From positions 6,509,001 through 6,573,000 of the forward strand of contig JAKOON010000002.1 in NCBI GenBank assembly GCA_022577435.1: a DNA stretch of 64,000 nucleotides, given 5' to 3'. A model generated the notes under the pieces. The model saw nothing but the letters and a program-made list of their open reading frames with translations, did not search any database and was not told the DNA's origin. Within the stretch, counting starts at the first letter, position 1, and each line of letters opens with the position of its first letter. The position numbers were made by a program, and so were the translations under genes. Shown here piece after piece: positions 26,581 to 36,800 of this stretch. This DNA is from Embiotoca jacksoni. Taxonomy: Eukaryota > Chordata > Actinopteri > Embiotocidae.

Positions 26581-26602
26581 CACCCAAATCTCCATATGAA
26601 TG

Positions 26603-26634
26603 TGTGAGTCTTAGGCTTGTTGGAGTTTCTCACA
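26603..26634 (-). promoter_or_regulatory. Su(H) paired site-like element of gene C
   Basis: On the minus strand TGTGAGAA (full YRTGRGAA match) is followed after exactly 16 bases by the inverted half-site GACTCACA (6 of 8 to TTCTCACA). Head-to-head RBPJ sites spaced 15-17 bp are the known Notch dimer element of HES1/HES5 promoters. The first site is 46 bases upstream of the TATA box, almost the same distance as in gene B. Confidence 0.55.
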
Positions 26635-27419
26635 GTCCCCGGGCCAATGGGAGTGCTGGGAAGGGCTTTGAGGAACGCAGGGCTGCCACATGCTCAATGA
26701 AGTGTTTATAGCTGTGGGGACAATGAGTGTGTCTCCGGGGAGCAGGTGGAGGAATAGACTGCGAGAGAAAGAGCCTGGGGTGGAGTGGGTAGGGAGGGAG
26801 AGGGAGAGAGGGAGGGTGTAGCTGGGAGACTGACCCAGTGCTTGTGCTGATATGGGAAAGTGGTGACCCCAGAGGGAAGCATGCTGCTGTCTCATGTCAT
26901 CTCCACCGCCACGTAATTGAAGACAAAGTGCCTCTGCCACCAGGCACACGTGGGTGTTACAGAGGGCCAGCCATTAGAAAAGACCAACATGAAGCCACTT
27001 CCACCAGTGTGAAGCAGCCAGGCTTCCCTCGCGAAACTGCGCAACAGTTGGAGACGTCTCAGAGGTGAATGGAAAAGGAGCTTCTTTCAGTTTTGGAAAT
27101 GAAATAAAATCTGCTTGATGGAGAAAAGAGAACATGTTGACTGTGTTGTTTTTGCTCAAATACTAAAATCAACCTTTACATTTTAATTTATATTTCTTCT
27201 AACTGGCTCTACAAAAAAAAACAAAAAAACAACTATTAGCTGTCAGAACTAAAACTGCATCTCTCACACTTTCCTGGTTAATCTTTGACCTGATCTTTTC
27301 TTTTGTGTCCACGCAGTAAATTTTACCGGCATTACAGGTGCTTCTTGGGTTCAGTTTTACCTCAAAATAGTGTGGCTCCACAGTTCGCTTGTTTACAACC
27401 CTTTACAGAAAAACCACAA

Positions 27420-27660
27420 ATTTCCCATGTTTTCCACATGGGACACGTGATCACATCTGTGACATGTTTGCCACATGTTGCAACATACAGTACGATAACA
27501 TGACGAAAATGTGGACAAGTTTTCGCATGTGAATCTACATTGGGCTTCACACATTACACGATTTAAAAATGCTCCGAAACCAAATGTTTCCCATGTGCAA
27601 AATACTTGTCTCACACAATCACATGTGAACAACATGAGTTTTTGCACATGTGAAATTCAT
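27420..27660. repeat. CACATG/CATGTG-rich block
   Basis: Within 240 bases the hexamers CACATG or CATGTG recur about ten times, with one CACGTG and several palindromic CACATGTG octamers. Other words are scattered between, so this is not a simple tandem repeat. It resembles a dispersed block I have seen in fish DNA, but may also be read as an E-box cluster. Confidence 0.4.
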
Positions 27661-28323
27661 GTGTTTTGTTTGTAAACTGTCTGATCCTCTTGTGTTTGGT
27701 ACCCAGTCTGAGTCTTGTGTTCCTGAATCGGAGCAATTTATTATTGCTCAGATTTAGATTATTGTTGGGAAATTGATTCAATTATTTTTGTGAGAACAAT
27801 GTTCTCATGACAGATAGTTGAAATAAAATGTAAAACCTAACCACACATAGGCAGCCCTGATCAAGCAGGTCATCTGCAGGATTTAGTGTTTATTACATTT
27901 TTTTTATTACTTTATCATACGGATATCTTTATTAATTTACCTAACAGTGTTTAGTTTAATAGAGAAACATAAACCCTACAAAGTGTACGAAGGTATCTTA
28001 AAATCATCATCCTAACTACGCAAGAATATACATAAACTTTCCATTCAACCGTTGGCATTTCCCAGCAGGTGTCAGAGAATAATAAATGCTTACTATTGTA
28101 AACTTTTATTGTGAAATGACTCATTAACCGTCCTTTTGAAGTTCAGCTTGTCTGCTTTAATTTGATGAAGGTGACTTGAACTGTAGAGAAGAAAAGTGCT
28201 CCAACTGTAAGCTTTCACACACAGTACATGTTGACACATCAGGAAAACCCCCCATATTCAAGACAGCCACGCTCTCATTCACTTTCCCTACCACACGCAC
28301 GGACGCATGCCGCGCGCACACGC

Positions 28324-28354
<31 letters not shown>

Positions 28355-28739
28355 GCTAGCTGGCTGACCTGCCTGCCGCTGGCCACGTCTCAGTCACACG
28401 CTCCCTTCCTGCCTGTGTGAAACGTGGGAGCCGCTGTGGTCCCAGGCTTCCCACACTTCAGTGTTAATGACTCTGAGGCCGGCTGCACAAAGGAAGTGTG
28501 CCCCATCGAACAAAGATTGAGTGACCAACCACCCCCTCCACCCTCCACCCTCCACCCCCTCCTCTCACAACACACGCACACACACACACACACACCCAGG
28601 AAGACGGGGCTGTCAACAGGGCTTCCAGGCACACCATCTGGATGGATTGTCCGCCATTGTCAGCCAATCAAGCATGGGAGACGCTCACCGTGAGAATTGG
28701 AGAGGCTGAAATAGAGACAGAAAGTTAAATAAGAAGAAT

Positions 28740-28741
<2 letters not shown>

Positions 28742-28773
<32 letters not shown>

Positions 28774-28783
28774 GGGGGGGGGG
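28742..28783. repeat. (GT)n followed by a 27-base poly-G run
   Basis: GTGTGTGTGTGTG at 28743-28757 passes into an uninterrupted G run to 28783. Such runs are prone to slippage and sequencing error, so the length is unreliable. Confidence 0.9.
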
Positions 28784-29352
28784 TTTGGATACTTCAATGA
28801 AGTTTGTTTCCAGAGTCTGTGAAGGAAAGGGTTTAAAAACTCATATCTTTAAAAATTATAAGGTTTTTGCAACAGAAAAATAACATCTTAAGATATATAT
28901 TGACATCTCAAAGACTCAAATACTAACAACACAGAAACACCAATGCATTGATTATGTGATAATTCTCCTTTTTGCTGACCTTTTCTATGCTACTTATTCT
29001 GAATCTATTCCTGTGCTCTACTCTTCAGAGGAAATAACTAGAAGCTCAGCTCCCATGCTGCTCACTTAACAACTCGGTCCCTCATTTTGCTAAAAGAAGA
29101 GACGTGTTGTAAACGGACGTCACAAGACGTCCTCGGGCAGATGTTTTGCCTCCACGTTCCCACCACATATCACTCCCCATCGATACAATAATGAGAATAT
29201 CTCCCTTATTGTGGAGCATTAGATGAGCGACAAGGGCCCAGCGAAGGGCCCCTCCCACCTATTTGTTTGGATTGGGGCCATTGTACCCCATGAATTCAAC
29301 TAATTCATTCACATCCTATTGTCATAACGTTGCTTTGTGATTGGCCAAACAC

Positions 29353-29405
29353 TGTGAGAACCGCCATCAAATTAAATCGAAGGGAAAGTTGGCACAAGTA
29401 TATAA
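29353..29405 (+). promoter_or_regulatory. Core promoter of the small two-exon gene
   Basis: TATATAA at 29399-29405 lies 80 bases before the ATG. GATTGGCCAA (CCAAT box, 29340-29349) is about 50 bases further up. Between them is TGTGAGAA (29353-29360), which matches the RBPJ consensus YRTGRGAA and sits 38 bases above the TATA box, comparable to the site in hes5-like genes B and C. Confidence 0.6.
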
Positions 29406-29484
29406 CCGAGGGAGGTCTCGGTGGGTGAAATCATAACGCTGAAGGGCCTGGACTAACTGGACCACATCTGACTACGTGTTCACC

Positions 29485-30315
29485 ATGAGGGATCAGCACA
29501 CAACGTAAGCTCAAATATAGAAAGCTCAGCTCGCCTCACGTCTCTGAACTTTTGTTTCATTCAACATCTTTCTGGTGTCGTTGTGGTATGCTGGTTTTGT
29601 TCCGGCAGCAGGGCCGAAACAAACTATAAAGGTATGCTTTGGCTTCCAGGCAGATGTCCAAAGTGATGTGTAAAAGGTCAAATTCACAAAAATTACCAGA
29701 GATATTTTCTCGTGTTTAGCATTTGCAGCTTTTTTTGGTTTAGCCAGGTTTTTGAAATCTCTAACAGTTCTGCCTCCACACTGACACAGTAGAGGTCAAT
29801 CTCCAATGACAGCTGTTTTTATGTCAACGATTCTTCAGTAGAAACAAAACTCTGAACAGAAATGTTGTTTCAGTTTCTTTAATTTCATTTTTCAGTGCTG
29901 GGAGCATCACAAATGCATTTTAACAAACAAAAACTGGCTTCTAGCCACTATCAATAAAGAGGAAGTGTTCTGTTTAAATGGTTCCTGTGGATGTGGATTC
30001 ATGCAAACAGCTGAAGTCTAAATCTTTTCTTCGTATCCAGCGTTGATCAGATGTTTCTCTGTCTCTCTCCTCAGCATTTGTAAGATGATGATTTTGGAAA
30101 GGAAGTGCACAGACAGAGCAGTGAGGCTGCGCTCAACACTGGAGAGCCAGCTCAACACGGGGGTGTCTGGCTCGGACATGTGGGACAAGACGGTCTCCTT
30201 CTTCACGGTGAAGAAGGCCCTCATCTTCCCCAACGGCTACACCAAATCCTCCAGAGAGGCCATGAGGCTGTTCCCCTCACCAGCTGAGGATGTGGCACCG
30301 CTGTGCTGCCAGTAA
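29485..30315 (+). CDS. Unrecognised small protein, two exons, 86 aa
   Basis: Exon 1 is 29485-29504 (MRDQHT plus two bases of the next codon) with a GTAAGC donor. Exon 2 is 30075-30315 after TCTCTCCTCAG; the frames join cleanly and end at TAA. I do not recognise the family. The product begins MRDQHTTICKMMILERKCTD, is basic in its first half, has no signal peptide, membrane segment or zinc motif, carries an aromatic/lysine core (MWDKTVSFFTVKKALIFPNG) and ends LCCQ. Support: promoter with TATA and CCAAT boxes, consensus splice sites, in-frame joining, and GC-rich codon use unlike the A/T-rich flanks. It is co-oriented with nothing nearby and converges on ubr4. A remote, degenerate link to the first part of a HES basic region (ERKxxDR) can be imagined but the intron phase differs (2 rather than 0). 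Function unknown. Confidence 0.6.
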
Positions 30316-30829
30316 TGAGCAGACACACGCACACAAAGACAATATGAGACTGAGTATGGGGGATATCAACGAGCTTTGAAGTGCTGAATATAACGGCACA
30401 TCCTGAAGAAGTTTCACATGGAAAAGATTTTTCAGATGGAAAAAGAGAGTAAATTAAAAAGTTAGTTTTCTATTGTAAAACTTTTTTTTTATTTGGGTGT
30501 CTTTACCCTAATTAAGTTTGAACGATGGATAAGATGGACGTTTTCCACCCATCATCTATGACCATCTACACTGTGATCTTACTGGTCCACAAGGGGCCCT
30601 AAAATGTGTATTTTCTGCCTTAAACTTTTGTATTTCTTAAAACTGGTCACATAAAGACCATTTTATTTGGTATTTTTGAAAAAAAAGAAGAAGCCATATT
30701 CCTTTGTACAAAGGGGAAATGTTTATGCCAATGCATATTTTTTAGTAAATGTTAAGACATTGCGAGTGATGTTGTTTTTTGTTGTCGTGTTTAAAATGTC
30801 TCACTGAAAACCACAATTGAAAGGTGCGA

Positions 30830-32160
30830 TATGTGCTTTCATGTGCAATTTAAAATAAACTCATGTTTTCCAACACCACTCCTTACCAGCCACTTCTGCA
30901 AATATTACCATGTTAAGTTTACTGTTAACATTGATCAATTTTCATATCTGACACATTGGTGTCTTAATGAATATCGCCCTCCAGTGGCTGTTAGACAAGA
31001 AGACCTCACTTATAATCCACAGAGCAGCATCTTCTTGTTCATGGACTCTCAAGCCTCCGGGGGGGGAGTTTATATTTAAATAGTCCAAATCCAATTTAAG
31101 ATTTTTTTTTCAGTCTTTAAGTGTTTATGTTTCTGAGTGGATTGTGTTCTTATTAAATATCGAGAAAACACCATTCATTACTTTAGATTACACAACAAGT
31201 AGTTCCGACCCAGAGATCTGATTGGTCAACTGAACTTCAGGAACGTGCTCCAATCACCATGACAACACACCCTGCTCATCACGAGAAATATCACTCCGCC
31301 TTCTCAATGGGAATATATAATGAATTTAATTTCATACACACTGTAATGATATTTTTACTTGTAGGCCTGCTAACTGTGACTCATTTGGCAAAACCGGGTC
31401 TCTTTTGATAGATTTTTATCTCTCCGAGCAGCCGTACTGTAACACTACAGATAGCGGCGCACTTTAATAACACATGACACTGTGCTAAAGTCTTAAAAAT
31501 ACATGACTCCATTGACATCTTTTTTTCATCGGATATCTTACTTACAGCGAGATTGAGCGAGCTAAGCAGTTTAGTGTTTCTATGTGCGTATTTATTCAGT
31601 TGAGAAACGATCTCCAGAAAGCAATAAAACGGACTAGATCTTGTCTCGGGTGCTACGTCGTTGCTAAGGGTCGGACTACTTCCCGGAGTGGTAACCATCG
31701 CAACCGTTTTATTCGTTTCTATTGAGGCGACTAATTGTTTTCCAGTTGTTAGTCATAGCCCACGCATTGCCATGGAAACGGAGATCACGCTAACAAAAAG
31801 TTTTATATTTTGAGAGCGATTGGCCCCACAATATGAATACATTTTGTTTACACATTTTATCTAGTTGGTAACTTGTTATATGATCAATAATAACGTTAAA
31901 CCACACCCTTAAATGAGCCCTTCATTTCTAGAGGGAGCAGGTCCTCCTACACGGAGTTCACCATGTTGCACCGCCACGTTGCTACAGCAGCCCGGAGGGG
32001 ACAAACCAAACACTGGTTCATTGACACTGTAATTTATCAAACAGGCTCCGGAGGGGAGAGTAAGGAGGGGTGTTCAGTTGCATGCAATCTGCAATTTCAC
32101 CCGAAAACTGCAGCAGCTTTGTCGGAGGAATCAAAAGGAGGTTGACAGAGAGGTTGTCAA
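30830..32160. repeat. Probable dispersed fish repeat, about 1.3 kb, with a 105-codon minus-strand frame
   Basis: The block contains phrases I remember from a very common percomorph repeat: ACACCACTCCTTACCAGCCA near 30870, CGCCCTCCAGTGGCTGTTAG near 30974, CCAATCACCATGACAACAC near 31251, and CATGTTGCACCGCCACGTTG near 31962, the last followed by a stretch on 'acaaaccaaacactggttc'. Together they suggest one old insertion, perhaps in two pieces. The minus-strand frame 31698-31381 contains no transposase or reverse-transcriptase motif. Ends were not defined and no inverted repeat was found. Confidence 0.45.
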
Positions 32161-33818
32161 TGTGCCCCTGTTGATGACCTTTAAAATGTCAGGGCTCTAA
32201 TTATTAGTATTCTAGTTTACACTGCATTTTATTCTCAAAGTGCAACACGTTTTTTTTTTTTTTTAGAAAAAACCTCTAAGACTGAAGAAAAAAAAGAGAA
32301 GAATATAGCAGATATCTAAACTAATTGAAATGTAATTCTAGAAAAAAAACATTTAAAATGAGTTTGGATTCTCCTCAAACAATTGTCATATGATGGGTAG
32401 AGTACAAAAAAAAAAGTGCTGTTTGATGCAGAGACAGGATGATGCATCCTTTTAAAGACTGTAAACAGCAGCTGGAACAGAAGAGGTTACCCTGGATCAG
32501 ATTTGGAATTATTACGGCTTTATTAATCATAGGCTAAATTCAAAAAGCACACATTCAGCAACAGTTAGACATTGTAGCAGCGGGAATAGGCGAATTAATA
32601 ATAAACTGGGTAGGAACTCCACACCATGCATTCAGCTCTCGAGTACAAGGACGCCGTTTTAACCGTCTGAAAGTTAAAAAGTTGATCAACAGCTGAGGGT
32701 CAAACTCAGCGATTCTTTGCTTTCCAGAAATCTGTTGTGGGAATTGACACAATTGTGCTGCCAGTAATTCCGTGGAAAACCAAAATCTAAATTATAGAGC
32801 ACAGAGAGGTTCGCGAAATAAAGAAACTGCAGGAGAAGAAAAACTGAACCAAAAAAACATTAGTCAAAGAAAAAGTGTTAAAGAATATTACATAGGTCTG
32901 TTTTATTATTAATTTAGACAAGTCTGATATTTCACTTCAACAGATGGAATCTTCCACAAGTCCAAAGTTGACTTTATCATCAAGGCTTTTCTGCGTTTTG
33001 CTTCGGAGGTTGATAAAAGAACCCTCACACATACACACTAAATATTTGTTTTCCTGTCCATCACTCAAATTCCAGTTTGAACCTACATGTGGACCAAACA
33101 GCAAAAAGCCCAGAGGAGAAGTACAGTTAACTCGCAACCATGTGACAAAGAAACCTTCTGCCATTTAAAAAAGAAAAAAAAAAGACCAGAAACAAACTTA
33201 AAGCAAACAAAACAAAAAGCAAAACGAGATAAAATCAAATGCCACTCTTAATACGAGGTGGGTCAAACCCCAAAACAGTTCAGTTTCCTTTAACATTGCA
33301 CCCCGATATTTAGGGGGAGGGATTTAAAGCCAAAACGATGATCATCCCAAAACAGAATTCACGAGTTATTCCCATCAACCAGACAATTATTTATCATTTT
33401 AACAAGAATTATATTCTCTCAGATAATCTGTGATGTCAGAACCAAGGTGATGTTTCAGCTTTGTTGGTGGTGACTTGTGAACCAGAAACTACCTTAGACG
33501 TCTCTGACTGTGGTCGGCAGAGTCCTGCACCTCGTCGTGTCCTCGACTCCACACTTTGGATCAGAAGTGTGAATTCTGTTTTAGTGTGTCCTCCCCAAAC
33601 CGTTAACAGCACTGTGTTTTCGTGTTACATGTTACAGAGATGTTGCCGAAAGTGAATGACTCTTTTTAAACTACACATAGTTTCTGCTTACAGCAAATTT
33701 GAAGATGTCATAAGGGGGTGGGAGTTGAGTAGGAAGCATGGTGTATACTCTTTGCGTGTACTCAGTGTGTCAGTGTGTAAAAAGAGTATTTCTTTTTTCA
33801 GTTGGTAGGTGTCCCAAC

Positions 33819-33824
33819 TTTATT
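33819..33824 (-). promoter_or_regulatory. Candidate polyadenylation signal of ubr4
   Basis: Minus-strand AATAAA only about 45 bases beyond the stop codon. Further AATAAA hexamers lie near 32904 and 32519, so a longer 3' UTR is equally possible. Confidence 0.4.
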
Positions 33825-33869
33825 AGCAGGGCGGTTGTGTGTTGGAGGGGTGTGGTTTGAGGTTGGCCA

Positions 33870-36800
33870 TCAGGGCAAAGAGTTCAACAGATCCTGCAGG
33901 AAGAGGTCTGGGTCTGGGATTTCAGAGAGGAGACCTGCAAAAGAAACATGACGTCAAGTTTCACAACACTCAGTTAAGAACTTCCACCAGACAAGAATCA
34001 AGGGCAGTAACGAATGAAAAAGTAGAGCTACAATAGAGACATCAGTCCTACCACATAGGTCCTTGTAGAGTTTCAAAAACAACCCTTCGAAATTTTAATG
34101 TTGATAATCGGGCAGTTCTAATGTGAATCAGGTGTGTATGTATACTGACCTACAACATCAAAGAACTCTGACAAGGACTCCGCGGGCATGAGTTCATCCT
34201 GGAAGGCCCTGAGCACGCGCTCTGAGGCCTCGTAGATGGGCATGTCGTTGTGACGGACATACTCTGCCAGGGAGAAGGACCAGCCACCCTCTGTGTTGCT
34301 CGTGGGTACTTTCTGTACAGCCCAAACCAAGAGCAGAAAAAGGCATCGAGGTCAAATACTGTCGCTACGATCTCTACAACAACACCGAGAGTTCAAAGAC
34401 TTGAACACTCAAAGTATCACGCAACACCATCAACATGCACAGTAGTTTGAAACTAACATTTACCCTGAACATGTCGTAGACGAGATCCACCAGGCCCCAG
34501 AAGAGAAGAGGGGAGCGATAGACTGCATATTCCTTTGGTGTTTTATCTGTGAGTCTGATAACAAAAGAGAAGAACAGGATGAAGACTAGAGCGTATTTCT
34601 AGATAAACTGTATTTTTTTTCCCCGATATATCCAAGTCCTAAATATAGTACGCAGCATTCAGTATTGTTTTAATTCAGATCTGCTTTAAGCAAACATCAG
34701 TTTAACACTGATTAAACAGGTTCTTATTGTCTTTAGTGGCCACCCTGAAAACCACACACATATTACAAATGAATAATTTGATATTAAGTATTTCCAACTT
34801 GATTGAAACTGAAAGTTTTTAAATCGATATGGCAGATAAAAGACAAATCAGGACAGAAAGCGAAGCGGTGTCATACTTGTTTGTGCAGACTGCCGAGACT
34901 TTGCGGGCGTGTGTGGTGACCAGGAGTTTTCGTAGGAAGTATAAACGCGTGTTCCTCCACCGTTCAGGTGGCATGATGTGCATGGCCAAGATGGTGAAAT
35001 AGTGCGGTCCTTCAACATCGTATGAGCTTTCCACCCATTTCTCACATGGATGCTCCTGGAAACTCTGCAGGTTCTTCTCCTCTCGGGATGTAGCCCTTGT
35101 TCTACAGGGACACGATTTACAAATTGCAGTTAAGTAAGAACTGGAAATCCACGAGACATAACACCTAAAAACTTGAAGTAGGGGGACTTATGGTTTATGT
35201 CTCATCAACCACTGTCCCACATCAAGCTGCTCAGCTTTGATACTGACTGAATGTCTGATAAGAAAATATACGTACGTGTTGAGGACGTAGAGCACAGTGT
35301 GGATGATGTAGGGAATGAGGTGGATGTTGCTCTCTCGGCCTCCACCTCCCGTGTCCACGCTGAACGATTGTTCAGTAGCAAAGCGGAGGAACAGCAGTTT
35401 GGTGTCGTGGATGTTGAGTTGGTACGTGGGCTCCCGCTGGCCTGTGCACTCTTGAAGATATGTGTTGTGCCTGTGTGAGACAAATCCGGTTGAGAATGAT
35501 CCACTTTGTGCCCCATGAAGAAAACGTTTGGTCCCTATAGGTTTGCTGATGCGTGATTTTACCTTGCTAAGCATGTAGCAAAGGCCGATTCTGGCACATG
35601 TGGCCCCCACACAGGAAGCAGTCCGTTGCACTTGGTGTTGGCGTTCTGGAGAGCAGCACTGTCCCACTCCTCTCGCCCACGAGCCAGCCTGACATAAGGA
35701 GAAGGAAAAATAAAAAGCTCATCAGAATAAATGAAAACTAAGGCCACAGAAATAAACTTTACTCTAAACATCAACATTGCGGTGCATGATGGTGTTTGTT
35801 GCTACCTGACAGCTGCCAGATGGCAGTCATAGTGGACTATGTTAAAGTGCGACACAGTGCTGTAGCCCTGCTGCTTGCGAGGCTTGTTTTCAAAGTCCTC
35901 TAAGGACACACGCTTTGTGAAAGTGTAGATACCGAGGACTTTGGTTGGCTAGAGTGAGAGAGAAAAGTAAGGACATGAATTAATTCAGAACAACACACGT
36001 TTCAGCAGAACAAGAAGACTGACTAGTCATTTGAAACCTGGTCTATCATTTCATCTACATACAGTTACCACTTTTAGCTGCTAATACTCAAAATAATTTA
36101 ATCCAACCTGAAGAGTCCAACACAAGTCATCATCTACAACTTCGAACCACTCAAGTTATTCTACAACATTTCCAATAACCCCATTAGCTTGGTAAAATGT
36201 TTTCGACCAAATACATTTATTATTTAAATGATGTTATCCACATATAATCCCGGATGTTTAGTTGTACCTGGAATTTGTAACCTTCTCTACAGATACAGCA
36301 GGTCAAGCCCGGCTCCTCTATCAGCTCCTCCATTTGCTTCAACAGTGAGGTCTTCGTCACCACCTGCCCCTTCTCATTAGTCTGAAAAGCAAACACATAA
36401 ATGCACATTATAACACTGGGCTGTGTTCGTGAAACAGACAGTAGAAGAGATACATATCTGCAGAAATTAACAACATGAGTAAAAATGAAACTAACTGGAA
36501 ACTGTTAAAAAAGGAGGGAAAAAAAAGACTACCGTCATGCCCAATGTTCCCAGAGCCTTCTGTCTCATGGCCATCGCCATACGCTTCTTCTCGGCTCTGG
36601 TCTCTCTGCGGGCCGCTTCGATCTTCAGATTGACGTCACTGTGCTCCCTCAGAGCCTCGAGAAGGTTCTCTGCCAGCGTGCCGATGCCTTCGTCGCTGGA
36701 TACCTGCTCCAGCTTGTGCAAGTTGGTTATTGAATCTGTGCCTATCAGCACCTAAACAAAGAAGAAGAAGACAACATACAGTCATGTTTGGTAGGAAGGT

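Larger units (their letters stand above)
26640..29350. other. Intergenic region between gene C and the small gene
   Basis: About 2.7 kb between divergently transcribed genes. It contains a CATGTG-rich block (27420-27660), three CA-type microsatellites (near 28328-28354, 28571-28597 and 28742-28757) and a 27-base G run. No coding exon was recognised. The last 250 bases, from 29100, are richer in G+C and contain a minus-strand GTGGGAA at 29157-29163. Confidence 0.45.
30316..33869. other. Intergenic region between the small gene and the ubr4 stop codon
   Basis: About 3.5 kb between convergent genes. It includes 3' flank of the small gene, a repeat-like stretch at about 30830-32160, and the 3' UTR of ubr4 on the right. 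Short frames at 31381-31698 and 32937-33164 show no known domain. Confidence 0.45.
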
